Part shown: positions 8,202 to 16,310 of the stretch, in pieces | How positions within the stretch are numbered: position 1 is the first letter of the stretch | Layout of the letters: the number at the start of each line of letters is the position of its first letter | Source of the DNA: Alphaproteobacteria bacterium | GTDB taxonomy: Bacteria > Pseudomonadota > Alphaproteobacteria > Rhodospirillales > WMHbin7 | Reading direction: 5' to 3' | Length of the DNA stretch: 37,329 bases | Assembly (NCBI GenBank): GCA_015232335.1 | Contig: JADFZV010000033.1 | Span: forward strand, 1-37,329 | Program-made: the position numbers and the translations under genes | Notes under the pieces: generated by a model | Databases searched by the model: none | Told to the model about the DNA's origin: nothing | What the model saw: the letters and a program-made list of their open reading frames with translations, nothing else

Positions 8202-9536
8202 ATGGCGCTGGAAGTCGCATCGGCCGGTCGGGAATATGTCACCCAGGAAAAACTGCTCTTCGATACCGTCGAGCGGCTGGGCCGTGATCCGTCCGATTGG
8301 ATGGCGATGCAGGTCTATCTCTCGAAGCTTTTGCCTGCCAACAAGGTAGAGGCGAAGCTGCGCATCGCCTTTCGCATGTTCGACCAACTGATCAGTTCCT
8401 TCCGCTCGCAAATATTCATTCTGTCCAATCACGATATCGTCGTGCTGGGCAAGGATATGCGCCTGTCCGACATCGACGAAGTGATCGAGAAGCTGAAAAA
8501 CCTGTTCAATCTCGACCCCCTGACCTTTTACGACTATGGCGGCGAAAGTCAGTTCTACCAGTGGTACGAGCTGACTTATAACTATAGCGATTTCTTCGAC
8601 CTGTGCCGCGAGATGGTAAGCAAGGCGGACACCCGCAGGGGGCCCAATGTTCAACAGGGGGCTGCGCAGCTTACCCCTCGCTCCCTGGCCAATGTCTTGA
8701 AGGCGGTCAGCGCGACCGACATCAGCCCCTTCATTCAACGTCAGTCGATCATCGGCTTTACGGAAAAAGGGCGGGGTACGCTGGCCTTTCAGGAGTTCTT
8801 CGTCTCGATGAGCGATCTCGAGCGGGCCGTGGCGACGGATGTCCGCCTGGCGGGCAGCCGTTGGCTGTTCGACCATCTGTGTCAGATGCTTGATCTTCGG
8901 GTTCTGGATGCCATCAAGCGTCTGCCGCAAGCATGCATCCCCCGGACCATGAGCTTAAATCTCAACCTGACCACACTGACCACGCCGGGCTTCATGTCCT
9001 TTCTCGACTGGTGCCATGGACGCCTGCCTCTCGTCGTCGAAGTTCAGAGTGGTGACATTTTCAATGACTTCTCGGCCTATTTCCAAGCCAGAGACCTTTT
9101 GCACAGTCGCGGCCATCGCATCCTGATCGACAGCATGAACCATATGTCGCTGCGCATGATCAATCCCAGTCAATTTGGTGCCGATCTCCTCAAGCTGGTC
9201 TGGGCGGGCGAGCTTCCCGCCCTTCTCAAGGATGTTTCAGGCAGCGATGTCCGCGCCTGCCTGCAAACGATCGGCATGCAACGAATCGTTCTGACCCGCT
9301 GCGACAACGAAAAATCCATTATGTGGGGAATCGAGCAGGGCATCACCATGTTCCAGGGCCGTTTCCTGGATTCGATGATGGCGGCCGTAACCATGGCAAA
9401 ATGCGAGAAAAGCGGCGGCTGCACTTTGGCGCAATGCACACAAAGGCGCGGCATCGTTTCCGGGCGCGCCCGGTCCGAATGCCCGAATCCGCAGATGGTC
9501 GATCACCAGCCCGACATTCGTACGATGGGGAAGTAA
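8202..9536 (+). CDS. Protein with degenerate EAL-like (possibly GGDEF-like) domains, paralogue 1
   Basis: This 444-residue protein resembles its downstream neighbour along its whole length. The C-terminal part (about 195-395) follows the EAL phosphodiesterase layout: Asn253 in SLNLNLTTL, Glu280 in LVVEVQ, Asp310 in HRILIDSM, Lys331 in GADLLKLVW and Gln385 in MFQGRFL. The EAL triplet itself, the second Asp of DDFG, and the Glu of AEGVE are gone. The N-terminal block (60-130; IFILSNHDIVVL, then LFNLDPLTF) may be an eroded GGDEF-like fold. I infer a catalytically dead sensor or adaptor, perhaps of c-di-GMP signalling. Three cysteines (401, 407, 412) near the C-terminus are absent from the paralogue. 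The start is supported by alignment with the paralogue's MAL..., although the GGGAG upstream is distant. Confidence 0.75.
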   Translation: MALEVASAGREYVTQEKLLFDTVERLGRDPSDWMAMQVYLSKLLPANKVEAKLRIAFRMFDQLISSFRSQIFILSNHDIVVLGKDMRLSDIDEVIEKLKNLFNLDPLTFYDYGGESQFYQWYELTYNYSDFFDLCREMVSKADTRRGPNVQQGAAQLTPRSLANVLKAVSATDISPFIQRQSIIGFTEKGRGTLAFQEFFVSMSDLERAVATDVRLAGSRWLFDHLCQMLDLRVLDAIKRLPQACIPRTMSLNLNLTTLTTPGFMSFLDWCHGRLPLVVEVQSGDIFNDFSAYFQARDLLHSRGHRILIDSMNHMSLRMINPSQFGADLLKLVWAGELPALLKDVSGSDVRACLQTIGMQRIVLTRCDNEKSIMWGIEQGITMFQGRFLDSMMAAVTMAKCEKSGGCTLAQCTQRRGIVSGRARSECPNPQMVDHQPDIRTMGK

Positions 9537-9539
9537 GGA

Positions 9540-10823
9540 ATGGCCCTCGCTCCATCAGAGCCGACAAAGCGCCAGAATACGACACAGGAAAGCCTTCTGG
9601 TCGATTACCTGTTCCGGCTTGAGAATTTCAAAAAGGGGCGGCGCGCCGTTCAGATCAATCTTTCCCGACTGGAAGCGCAGAACAAGCGCGATCAGCATAT
9701 CCGTGCCGCGGCATCCAGCTTTGAGCCGCTTGTGCGCAAGGGTGACGGTCAGTTGTTCGCGCTGACCAACGCCGATTTGATCTTCGTCTTCAAAACCGAG
9801 ATCGAAGATGATGTCATGGCCATCGTTACCCGTCTGCGCTTCATGTTCGCCGACGATCCCTTGCTGCTGGACGACATCCCCGGTGTGCGTGAACTGTTCT
9901 GCAACTGGTATGACCTGAACAGCGATTATGAAAGGCTTCTGGCCGACGCCAAGGTCATGGCCGACACCGAGGAAAAGAAGCGCAAGGCCAAGGAAGCGGT
10001 CACCCAGCAATTCGCCACGCCCCATCACAAGCAAGCGGGAACGCCGCTGACGCCCGAGCTTTTGGGAAAGATCGAAGACGCGCTGTCGCAGGCGGATCTT
10101 TCGAATCTGCTGCGTCGCCAATCGGTCTGCGCCATCGTCGGCAAGGCCGCCCCCCAGCAGATTTCGACCGAACTCTTCGTCTCGATCAGCGATTTGCGCC
10201 AGACCCTGATCCCCAACGCCAACTTCACCTCCAGCCCCTGGCTGTTTCAGCATTTGACGGAAACCCTAGACCGGCGCGTCCTGTCACTTCTGGCCAAGAA
10301 TGACGACCGCACACTTCTGCAGGATTTCTCGGTCAATTTGAACATTTCCACCCTGCTTTCTCCGGAATTCCTGAAGTTCGACGACAGTGTGCGCTCGGCC
10401 TCGCGCGGCACGATTGTTCTGGAATTGCAAAAGACCGACATCTTCTACGATCTGGGGGCCTATCTCTTTGCCCGCGATTTCGTCCACGAGCGCGGCTATC
10501 GCGTCTGCATCGACGGTCTTACCCATCAGGCCATGCGGTTCGTCGACCGCGCCAAGCTGGGCGCCGACCTCATCAAGCTGGTCTGGTCGCCGGATCTTCC
10601 CGCCCTTCTTGAAAACGAGGCCGAGCGCAAGAAAATCGCCGACCTCGTTCTTGAACGCAGTCCTGGGCGCATCATCATGTGCCGCTGCGACACCATCGAA
10701 GCCATCCAGATCGGCCAGTCGCTGGGGCTTACCATCTTCCAGGGGCGCTATGTCGATCAGCGCCTTTACGACATCACGCAGCAGGGATTGCGAGCCAAGC
10801 GCCTGGGAATGGCGCGCAAATAA
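9540..10823 (+). CDS. Protein with degenerate EAL-like (possibly GGDEF-like) domains, paralogue 2
   Basis: This 427-residue paralogue of the preceding gene shares the N-terminal block (QLFALTNADLIFVF, RFMFADDPL, WYDLNSDY) and the C-terminal EAL-like part. Retained EAL-type positions are Asn266 in SVNLNIS, Glu295 in IVLELQ, Asp325 in RVCIDGL, Lys346 in GADLIKLVW and Gln401 in IFQGRYV. The EAL motif (VSISDL here), the second catalytic Asp and the AEGVE Glu (IIMCRCD here) are missing, so phosphodiesterase activity is unlikely. Between the halves is a charged, Lys-rich linker (about 138-165), probably coiled. AAGTAAGGA overlaps the previous stop and leads into the ATG, so the two are translated as a pair. 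The function is not known to me; a signalling or scaffold role is inference. Confidence 0.75.
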   Translation: MALAPSEPTKRQNTTQESLLVDYLFRLENFKKGRRAVQINLSRLEAQNKRDQHIRAAASSFEPLVRKGDGQLFALTNADLIFVFKTEIEDDVMAIVTRLRFMFADDPLLLDDIPGVRELFCNWYDLNSDYERLLADAKVMADTEEKKRKAKEAVTQQFATPHHKQAGTPLTPELLGKIEDALSQADLSNLLRRQSVCAIVGKAAPQQISTELFVSISDLRQTLIPNANFTSSPWLFQHLTETLDRRVLSLLAKNDDRTLLQDFSVNLNISTLLSPEFLKFDDSVRSASRGTIVLELQKTDIFYDLGAYLFARDFVHERGYRVCIDGLTHQAMRFVDRAKLGADLIKLVWSPDLPALLENEAERKKIADLVLERSPGRIIMCRCDTIEAIQIGQSLGLTIFQGRYVDQRLYDITQQGLRAKRLGMARK

Positions 10824-10832
10824 GTGGTTGCA

Positions 10833-11600
10833 ATGGCTTCACCCGTACCGGACATGACCTCCTTGCCGCCAGCCGTTCAGGTTCAAAATCTTGTCAAATG
10901 CTTCGGCGTCACGCATGCCGTCGACCATATCTCTTTCTCTGTCCCCAATGGCGGCTGTGTCGCTCTTCTGGGCGGCAACGGAGCGGGCAAGACGACCACC
11001 CTGTCCATCCTGCTGGGATTGCTGGTTCCCGACGAAGGAACCGTTGAGGTGCTGGGCGAAGATATGATCTTGCACCGCTGGCGCGTACTGAACCGCATCA
11101 ATTTCTCCTCGCCCTATGTCGATCTGCCGCATCGCCTGACCGTGCGCGAAAATCTGACCGTTTACGCCCGACTTTTCGGCCTTGCCGATGCCAAGGCTCG
11201 CATTGAGAGTCTGGCCCAGGATTTCGGCGTGGCGGATCATCTCGACAAGCCTACCGGGCGTCTGTCCTCAGGCCAACGCACACGCGTTGCCTTGGCCAAG
11301 GCCCTGCTCAACGACCCCGACCTGTTGCTGCTGGACGAACCCACCGCCTCGCTTGACCCCGACACCGCCGATTGGGTGCGCACACATCTTGAGACCTGGC
11401 GCGCAAAAAGCGGGGCGGCAATGCTGATCGCCTCGCACAATATGGCCGAGGTCGAGCGCCTGGCCGATTCCGCCCTGATCCTCAAGCAGGGCAAAATCGT
11501 CGAAGCGGGAACCCCCAAAAGCCTAATCGAACGCCACGGGCGGGCCAATCTGGAAGAAGTGTTCCTGCATGTCATGCGCAGTCCGGAACTGACATCATGA
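10833..11600 (+). CDS. ABC transporter ATP-binding protein (ABC-2 exporter)
   Basis: The 255-residue ATPase has Walker A GGNGAGKTT (residues 47-55), the signature LSSGQRTRVALAKALL, Walker B LLLLDEPTASLDP and the switch histidine in IASHNMAEVERLAD. The layout fits the exporter class (NodI/CcmA/drug-efflux type) that pairs with an ABC-2 permease. The frame opens at a GTG (10824) right after the previous stop; ATGs at 10833 and 10854 are alternatives, and no strong Shine-Dalgarno separates them. Close spacing to the upstream EAL-like gene suggests one transcript. Its stop overlaps the permease start in an ATGA. The substrate is unknown. Confidence 0.9.
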   Translation: MASPVPDMTSLPPAVQVQNLVKCFGVTHAVDHISFSVPNGGCVALLGGNGAGKTTTLSILLGLLVPDEGTVEVLGEDMILHRWRVLNRINFSSPYVDLPHRLTVRENLTVYARLFGLADAKARIESLAQDFGVADHLDKPTGRLSSGQRTRVALAKALLNDPDLLLLDEPTASLDPDTADWVRTHLETWRAKSGAAMLIASHNMAEVERLADSALILKQGKIVEAGTPKSLIERHGRANLEEVFLHVMRSPELTS

Positions 11601-12397
11601 AATCGACCCCCGCCCAACGCATCGGCGCCCTGGTGCTGCGCCATTACTATCTGTTTCGCGGCTCGTGGCCGCGCATTTTGGAAATGGCCTATTGGCCCAC
11701 CGTCAACATGCTGGTCTGGGGGCTGGTCAGCCAGTTTCTGGCTGAAAGCTCGAACTGGGTGGCCCGTTCGGGCGGCGTTTTCATCGGCGCCGTGTTGCTG
11801 TGGGACGTGCTGTTCCGGGGAAATCTGGGCGTCGCCCTGGCCTTTCTGGAAGAAATGTGGTCGCGCAATCTGGGCCAGTTGTTCGTAAGTCCGCTCCGGC
11901 CAATCGAACTGGTGGCCGCCATGCTGGTCATGAGCCTGTTGCGCACCACGGTGGGCATTCTGCCCGCCGCCCTTCTGGCCATTCCCTTCTTCGATTTTTC
12001 GATCTTCAAGCTGGGCTGGCCGCTCTTGGCCTTCTACGCCAATCTGCTTTTCTTCGGCGGCGTGATGGGGCTGGGGGTTTCATCGCTGGTCCTGCGTTTT
12101 GGTCTGGGTGCTGAAAGTCTGGCCTGGGTGCTGATCTTCGCACTCGCCCCCATTTCCTGCGTCTATTACCCGATTTCAGTGCTGCCCACCTGGGTTCAAC
12201 CCCTGGCCTGGGCCTTGCCCTCAACGCATGTCTTTGAAGGTCTGCGCGCCGCCCTGATGGACGGCCGGTTCGACATCGGCCACTTTCTAGCGGCCCTTGG
12301 CCTCAATGTCCTCTACGCCGCTGGCGCCACCATCTTATTCTTAAGCGTTTTCCAAGTGGCCCGCAAAAAGGGGCTGCTGCTCAATGTGGGCGAGTGA
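11597..12397 (+). CDS. ABC-2 type transporter permease
   Basis: The 266-residue protein is an integral inner-membrane subunit with about six hydrophobic segments, for example VNMLVWGLVSQFL, VGILPAALLAIPFF, SLAWVLIFALAPISCVYYPISVLP and VLYAAGATILFLSVF. The segment before the fifth helix (ISCVYYPISVLPTW, then ALPSTHVFEGLRAAL) is typical of ABC-2 permeases such as NodJ and other lipid/polysaccharide or drug exporters. Its start overlaps the ATPase stop, so the pair forms one transporter. Its stop (12395-12397) abuts the stop of the convergent cobT gene with no base between. The exported substrate cannot be inferred. Confidence 0.88.
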   Translation: MKSTPAQRIGALVLRHYYLFRGSWPRILEMAYWPTVNMLVWGLVSQFLAESSNWVARSGGVFIGAVLLWDVLFRGNLGVALAFLEEMWSRNLGQLFVSPLRPIELVAAMLVMSLLRTTVGILPAALLAIPFFDFSIFKLGWPLLAFYANLLFFGGVMGLGVSSLVLRFGLGAESLAWVLIFALAPISCVYYPISVLPTWVQPLAWALPSTHVFEGLRAALMDGRFDIGHFLAALGLNVLYAAGATILFLSVFQVARKKGLLLNVGE

Positions 12398-13420
12398 TTA
12401 GATTTCCTTCCCACTCACCATCGCTTCGGCGAAGGTCGCCATGCCGTTGTGACAGGCCAGCGCCCCCTTGACGATGCCGATGGCCAGCGCCGCACCGGAT
12501 GCTTCGCCCAGGCGCAAACCAAGATCGAGCAACGGCGCCTTGCCCAGCTTGGCGCATAAGGCAGGGTGCGCCGGTTCCGCCGAGGCGTGAGCGACCAGGC
12601 AGTGATCCAGCGCCTGCGGATGCAGCAGATGCAAGGGTGCCGCAGCAGCCGTCGCGACATACCCATCCAACAGCACCGGCACGCGCTGAAGGCGCGCCGC
12701 CAGAACGGCGCCTGCCATGGCCGCCAGTTCGCGCCCGCCCAGGCGGCGCAATGCGTCGATGGGATCGGAAATTCCCGGCTTGTGGAAAGCCACCGCCTCA
12801 CCCACCACCATGGCCTTGTGCGTCAAAGCCGTTCCAGCGACACCGGTTCCGGGGCCGGTCCAATCTGAAGCTTCGCCACCGAACAGGGCATGGGCCACGG
12901 CGGCTGCCGATGTGGTGTTGGCAATCCCCATCTCACCCACGGCCAGAAGATCGGTGCCTTCCTTGACCGAACGCATGCCCTTTGAAAAGGCCTCGACGAA
13001 CTGGGCCTCATCCATCGCGGCTTCTTGTGAAAAATCTTGGGTCGGGTGGTCCAAATCGAGGGCTTGTACCTGAAGCTCGGCCCCGAAAGCCTTGCAAAGC
13101 TGATTGATTGCAGCCCCCCCGTTTTGGAAATTGGCTACCATCTGCGCCGTCACCTCGGCGGGAAAGGCAGAGACTCCCCTTGCCGCCACCCCATGATTGC
13201 CCGCAAAGACAACGCAACGGGGCGTTTCCAGCCTTGCCGGATGCTGTCCCTGCCAGGCGGCCATCCAGGCAGAAATCTCCTCCAACCGGCCAAGCGCGCC
13301 GGGAGGCTTGGTCAGTTGCGGCTCACGCGCCTGGGCTTTTTGCAATGCCACCTGATCCGGCCCCGGCAAATCGGCCAGAAACGCTAGGATATCAGCCATT
13401 GAGCCAGGAAGGGGGAGCAT
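12398..13420 (-). CDS. cobT: Nicotinate-nucleotide--dimethylbenzimidazole phosphoribosyltransferase
   Basis: This 340-residue enzyme makes alpha-ribazole 5'-phosphate from nicotinate mononucleotide and 5,6-dimethylbenzimidazole, supplying the lower ligand of cobalamin. It carries LTKPPGALGRLEE near the start, FAGNHGVAARGVSAFP, GEMGIANTTSAAA, and GEASGAALAIGIVKGALA near the end, all family signatures, and its length is normal. The open frame continues far upstream, antisense to cobS, but that extension has no protein-like content. GAGG lies 8 nt before the ATG at 13420, which is the best start; 13399 is the alternative. It runs opposite to the rest of the cob genes and shares an 85-nt gap with cobS. 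The name follows the enteric scheme (cobU in Pseudomonas denitrificans). Confidence 0.95.
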   Translation of the reverse strand: MLPLPGSMADILAFLADLPGPDQVALQKAQAREPQLTKPPGALGRLEEISAWMAAWQGQHPARLETPRCVVFAGNHGVAARGVSAFPAEVTAQMVANFQNGGAAINQLCKAFGAELQVQALDLDHPTQDFSQEAAMDEAQFVEAFSKGMRSVKEGTDLLAVGEMGIANTTSAAAVAHALFGGEASDWTGPGTGVAGTALTHKAMVVGEAVAFHKPGISDPIDALRRLGGRELAAMAGAVLAARLQRVPVLLDGYVATAAAAPLHLLHPQALDHCLVAHASAEPAHPALCAKLGKAPLLDLGLRLGEASGAALAIGIVKGALACHNGMATFAEAMVSGKEI

Positions 13421-13505
13421 TATAAAAACCTCAAGGAAGAGCGGTTGGCGGAAGGGGGACTCTCCTATAGTCTTACGCCCCCTGTCCATACGAGGTTGAC
13501 AAGGC

Positions 13506-14246
13506 TTGAACGATTTCCTGCGCGATCTAAGGCTGGCCGCCCTGTTTCTGACCCGCCTGCCGCTGGCCCCTCTGCCCGAAGCACAGTTGGTGCCGCTGGC
13601 CCAGACCATGCGCGCCTTCCCTCTGGTTGGTGCGGCGATTGGGCTGGCCGGCGGCCTCGCCCTCATGCTGGCCGAGCATTTGGAATGGCCCCCGCTGGCC
13701 ACCGGACTGGTGGCGGTTGCCGTGATGGCCCTGCTGACCGGCGGCCTGCATGAGGACGGTCTGGCCGATTGCGCCGACGCCTTCGGCGCCAATGGTGACA
13801 AGCAACGCAAGCTGACCATTCTGAAAGACAGCAGCCTTGGCACCTTCGGGGGATTGGCGCTTATCCTCTCGACCGGACTCAAGGCCTCGCTTCTGGCCGC
13901 CGTTCCCGCCGCCGACGGCTGCTGGATGCTGATTGCCGCAGGGGCCTTGTCGCGGGCCTCGGTCCCCCTGGTGATGTCAGCCTCGATTCCTGCCAAAGTC
14001 GAAGGGTTGGGAAGCAACGCCGGAACGCCCGACGGCACGACAATTCTGTGGGCCAGTGGCATCGGGCTCATCTTGTGCGTCCTGGCCCTGGGCGCTGCCA
14101 CGCTGGCCGCCGTCGCCTATGGCGCTCTGGCGGGCAGCCTGATGCTGATCCTCGCAAAGCGCCATATCGGCGGCTATACCGGCGATGTTCTGGGAGCTGT
14201 CATTCTGTGCGTCGAGATCGCCGTGCTGACGGCGGGCCTGCCATGA
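13506..14246 (+). CDS. cobS: Adenosylcobinamide-GDP ribazoletransferase (cobalamin synthase)
   Basis: The 246-residue membrane enzyme joins adenosylcobinamide-GDP and alpha-ribazole(-phosphate) in the last assembly step of adenosylcobalamin. Its hallmark is GGLHEDGLADCADAFG followed by ILKDSSLGTFG, a metal-binding, CDP-alcohol-transferase-like site. Several hydrophobic helices follow, and GGYTGDVLGA sits near the C-terminus. The start is an unusual TTG at 13506: an in-frame TGA at 13497 excludes anything further upstream, and GAGG at 13492-13495 provides a ribosome site with 10-nt spacing. Its stop overlaps the next gene in an ATGA. It is the first gene of the seven-gene cobS-to-cobQ run. Confidence 0.93.
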   Translation: MNDFLRDLRLAALFLTRLPLAPLPEAQLVPLAQTMRAFPLVGAAIGLAGGLALMLAEHLEWPPLATGLVAVAVMALLTGGLHEDGLADCADAFGANGDKQRKLTILKDSSLGTFGGLALILSTGLKASLLAAVPAADGCWMLIAAGALSRASVPLVMSASIPAKVEGLGSNAGTPDGTTILWASGIGLILCVLALGAATLAAVAYGALAGSLMLILAKRHIGGYTGDVLGAVILCVEIAVLTAGLP

Positions 14247-14812
14247 CGACCCGCTGGTGGCTGGTCCGTCATGCTCCGGTGATGGGGGACATGAACAAGA
14301 TTATCGGACAAAGCGATCCCGATGCCGATGTGCGAAATCTGTCGGCCATACCCAGATTGCCCAAATCGCCTAGCGCGGTCGTGGTTTCCTCGTTGAAACG
14401 GACGAGGCAAACCGCTCTGGCGCTGGGCTATCGCCCCACCCATACCGAGCCGGAACTGGCCGAGCAGAATTTCGGTGACTGGCAGGGAAAAAGCTGGGAC
14501 GACATCACCGGGCCCGAGGGCCGCGCCTTCTGGACTGACTTTGCCAAATCGGTCCCCCCGGGCGGCGAGTCCTTTGTGCAGCAGATCACCCGGGTGACCT
14601 TGGCCCTTGATCGCTTAAGCGACAGCATCGGCCATGGCGACATTGTCGCCGTGCTGCATGGCGGCACCATCCGGGCCTGTTTGGCCCATGCGCTGTCTCT
14701 CGACCCCATGAAAGTTTCTGCCTTCGTCATCGAAAATCTCAGCCTGACCCTTCTCGAACGCACGCCCTATGGCTGGCGCATCGATTGCGTCAATGAAAGG
14801 CTGCATTCATGA
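14243..14812 (+). CDS. cobC: Histidine phosphatase, probable alpha-ribazole phosphatase
   Basis: The 189-residue protein belongs to the histidine phosphatase (phosphoglycerate mutase-like) superfamily. VRHAP near residue 9 supplies the phospho-accepting His (usual motif RHG, here RHA), SSLKRTRQTA the second arginine, E-x-x-FGDWQGK the acidic contact, and VLHGGTIRA the second His. Between cobS and cobU, the likely job is removal of the 5'-phosphate from alpha-ribazole phosphate or adenosylcobalamin phosphate. It is joined to both neighbours by 4-bp ATGA overlaps, which indicates translational coupling. The symbol depends on context, because the sequence family alone is broad. Confidence 0.85.
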   Translation: MTTRWWLVRHAPVMGDMNKIIGQSDPDADVRNLSAIPRLPKSPSAVVVSSLKRTRQTALALGYRPTHTEPELAEQNFGDWQGKSWDDITGPEGRAFWTDFAKSVPPGGESFVQQITRVTLALDRLSDSIGHGDIVAVLHGGTIRACLAHALSLDPMKVSAFVIENLSLTLLERTPYGWRIDCVNERLHS

Positions 14813-15303
14813 TCACGCTGGTGTTGGGCGGAACGCGTTCGGGAAAAAGCGCCCTGGCGGAATCTTTGGTGCCGGAAGGCGGTCTTTACATCGCCACCGC
14901 CGAAATCCTGGATGCTGAGATGAAGGCCCGCATCGATTCCCATGTCGCCAGACGCGGGACGACTTGGCAAACGCTTGAGGCGCCGTTCGATCTCGCCCAG
15001 GCCCTTCGCCATCAGGACATGCCTACCCTGGTCGATTGCCTGACATTGTGGGTGAGCAACCTTCTGCTGGCTGGGCGCGACGCCACGCTTGAAGTGGCTG
15101 ACGTGATCGAGGCCTTGAAATCGCGCCATTCCGATACCGTTCTGGTCTCCAACGAAGTGGGGCTTGGCATCGTTCCCGACAATGCGCTGGCCCGCGACTT
15201 TCGCGACCGTGCTGGAATCGTGAACCAGAAAATCGCCGCCATGGCGGATCGCGTGGTTTTCGTCGCCGCCGGTTTGCCGATGGTTCTGAAAGGATCGTTA
15301 TGA
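14809..15303 (+). CDS. cobU: Bifunctional adenosylcobinamide kinase / guanylyltransferase
   Basis: The 164-residue enzyme phosphorylates adenosylcobinamide and then transfers GMP from GTP to give adenosylcobinamide-GDP, the substrate of CobS. The P-loop GGTRSGKS is at residues 7-14. SHVARRGTTWQTLEAP contains the histidine guanylylated in CobU enzymes, VDCLTLWVSNLL follows, and VSNEVGLGIVPDNALARDFRDRAGIVNQ is the family signature. It is slightly shorter than many homologues (170-190 residues), but no domain is missing. Overlaps of 4 nt link it to cobC and cobW. Also called cobP in P. denitrificans. Confidence 0.95.
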   Translation: MITLVLGGTRSGKSALAESLVPEGGLYIATAEILDAEMKARIDSHVARRGTTWQTLEAPFDLAQALRHQDMPTLVDCLTLWVSNLLLAGRDATLEVADVIEALKSRHSDTVLVSNEVGLGIVPDNALARDFRDRAGIVNQKIAAMADRVVFVAAGLPMVLKGSL

Positions 15304-16307
15304 GAAAGATTCCCGTCACCGTGATCACCGGCTTTCTGGGTGCCGGAAAGACCACGCTGGTCCGCCATCTGCTGGCCAACGCGCAGGGCCGGCGCATCGC
15401 CCTGATCGTCAACGAGTTCGGCGACATCGGCGTCGATTCCGAAATCCTGGCCGGCTGCGGCGCCGCCGCGTGCGCCGAGGGCGGGGTGATCGAACTGGCC
15501 AATGGCTGCCTGTGCTGCACGGTGGCCGATGATTTTCTGCCCGCCATGACCCGGCTTATCGAACGCGCAAATCCGCCCGAACATATCCTGGTCGAAACCT
15601 CTGGCTTGGCGCTGCCCAAGCCCTTGGTCAAGGCTTTCGGCTGGCCCGGCATCAAGGCTCGGGCAACAGTTGATGGCGTGGTTACCGTGGTTGACGGCCC
15701 CGCCGTGGCGGCGGGTCGCTTTGCCTCCAGCCCAGAGGAGATGGCCAGGCCCGACCACGAAAACCCGCTGGATGAAGTGTTCTCCGACCAACTGGCCTGC
15801 TCGGACTTGGTGCTATTGAACAAGACGGACCTGATGACACCTGAGGCTATTCTCTCTCTCTCGGGCGATCTGTCTTCCCGCCTGCGCCCCGGCACGAAAC
15901 TGATTCCGGCGCGGCAAAGCCGCATCGCGCCTGACATTCTGCTGGGCCTCTCCGCTGCCGCCGAGGACGATCTGGCAAGCCGCCCCTCGCTGCACGATCT
16001 CATGGATGCGCATGATCACGAGGATTTCGAAAGTTTTGTTCTTTCCCTCTCGCCCATCGACAATCCCGATGAGCTGGAAGGAAGATTGCAAAGCGCCATC
16101 GCCGCCCACGACATTCTGCGCATCAAGGGATTCCTCGATGTTCCCGGCAAACCCCTGCGTCTGGCGTTGCAAGGTGTTGGGGCACGCATTGAACGCTATT
16201 TCGACCGGCCCTGGCAGGCAGGCGAGCAACGCGCTTCCAGACTAGTCGTCATCGGCCAGAAGGGCCTGGATCGCAGCGCCATCGCGGCAATGATCGGCGC
16301 AGGCTGA
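15300..16307 (+). CDS. cobW: CobW-family metal-chaperone GTPase
   Basis: This 335-residue G3E GTPase has the P-loop GFLGAGKTT (11-19), NEFGDIGVD (39-47), the metal-binding Cys-x-Cys-Cys in NGCLCC (Cys70, Cys72, Cys73), ETSGLALPKPL and the guanine-specificity motif NKTD. The C-terminal domain starts near residue 230, after a His/Asp-rich stretch (HDLMDAHDHEDFE). CobW proteins are thought to use GTP to deliver cobalt; its position directly before the cobaltochelatase gene cobN fits a supply role. An ATGA overlap joins it to cobU, and cobN begins 3 nt after its stop. Confidence 0.94.
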   Translation: MRKIPVTVITGFLGAGKTTLVRHLLANAQGRRIALIVNEFGDIGVDSEILAGCGAAACAEGGVIELANGCLCCTVADDFLPAMTRLIERANPPEHILVETSGLALPKPLVKAFGWPGIKARATVDGVVTVVDGPAVAAGRFASSPEEMARPDHENPLDEVFSDQLACSDLVLLNKTDLMTPEAILSLSGDLSSRLRPGTKLIPARQSRIAPDILLGLSAAAEDDLASRPSLHDLMDAHDHEDFESFVLSLSPIDNPDELEGRLQSAIAAHDILRIKGFLDVPGKPLRLALQGVGARIERYFDRPWQAGEQRASRLVVIGQKGLDRSAIAAMIGAG

Positions 16308-16310
16308 TCC

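Noticed and set aside
13421..14101. Extension of the cobT frame upstream on the minus strand, giving a 567-residue reading frame
   Set aside because: The extra 227 residues are antisense to cobS, rich in Arg/Ser/Pro/Ala without any domain, and a Shine-Dalgarno supports the ATG at 13420. GC-rich third positions readily create such antisense frames.
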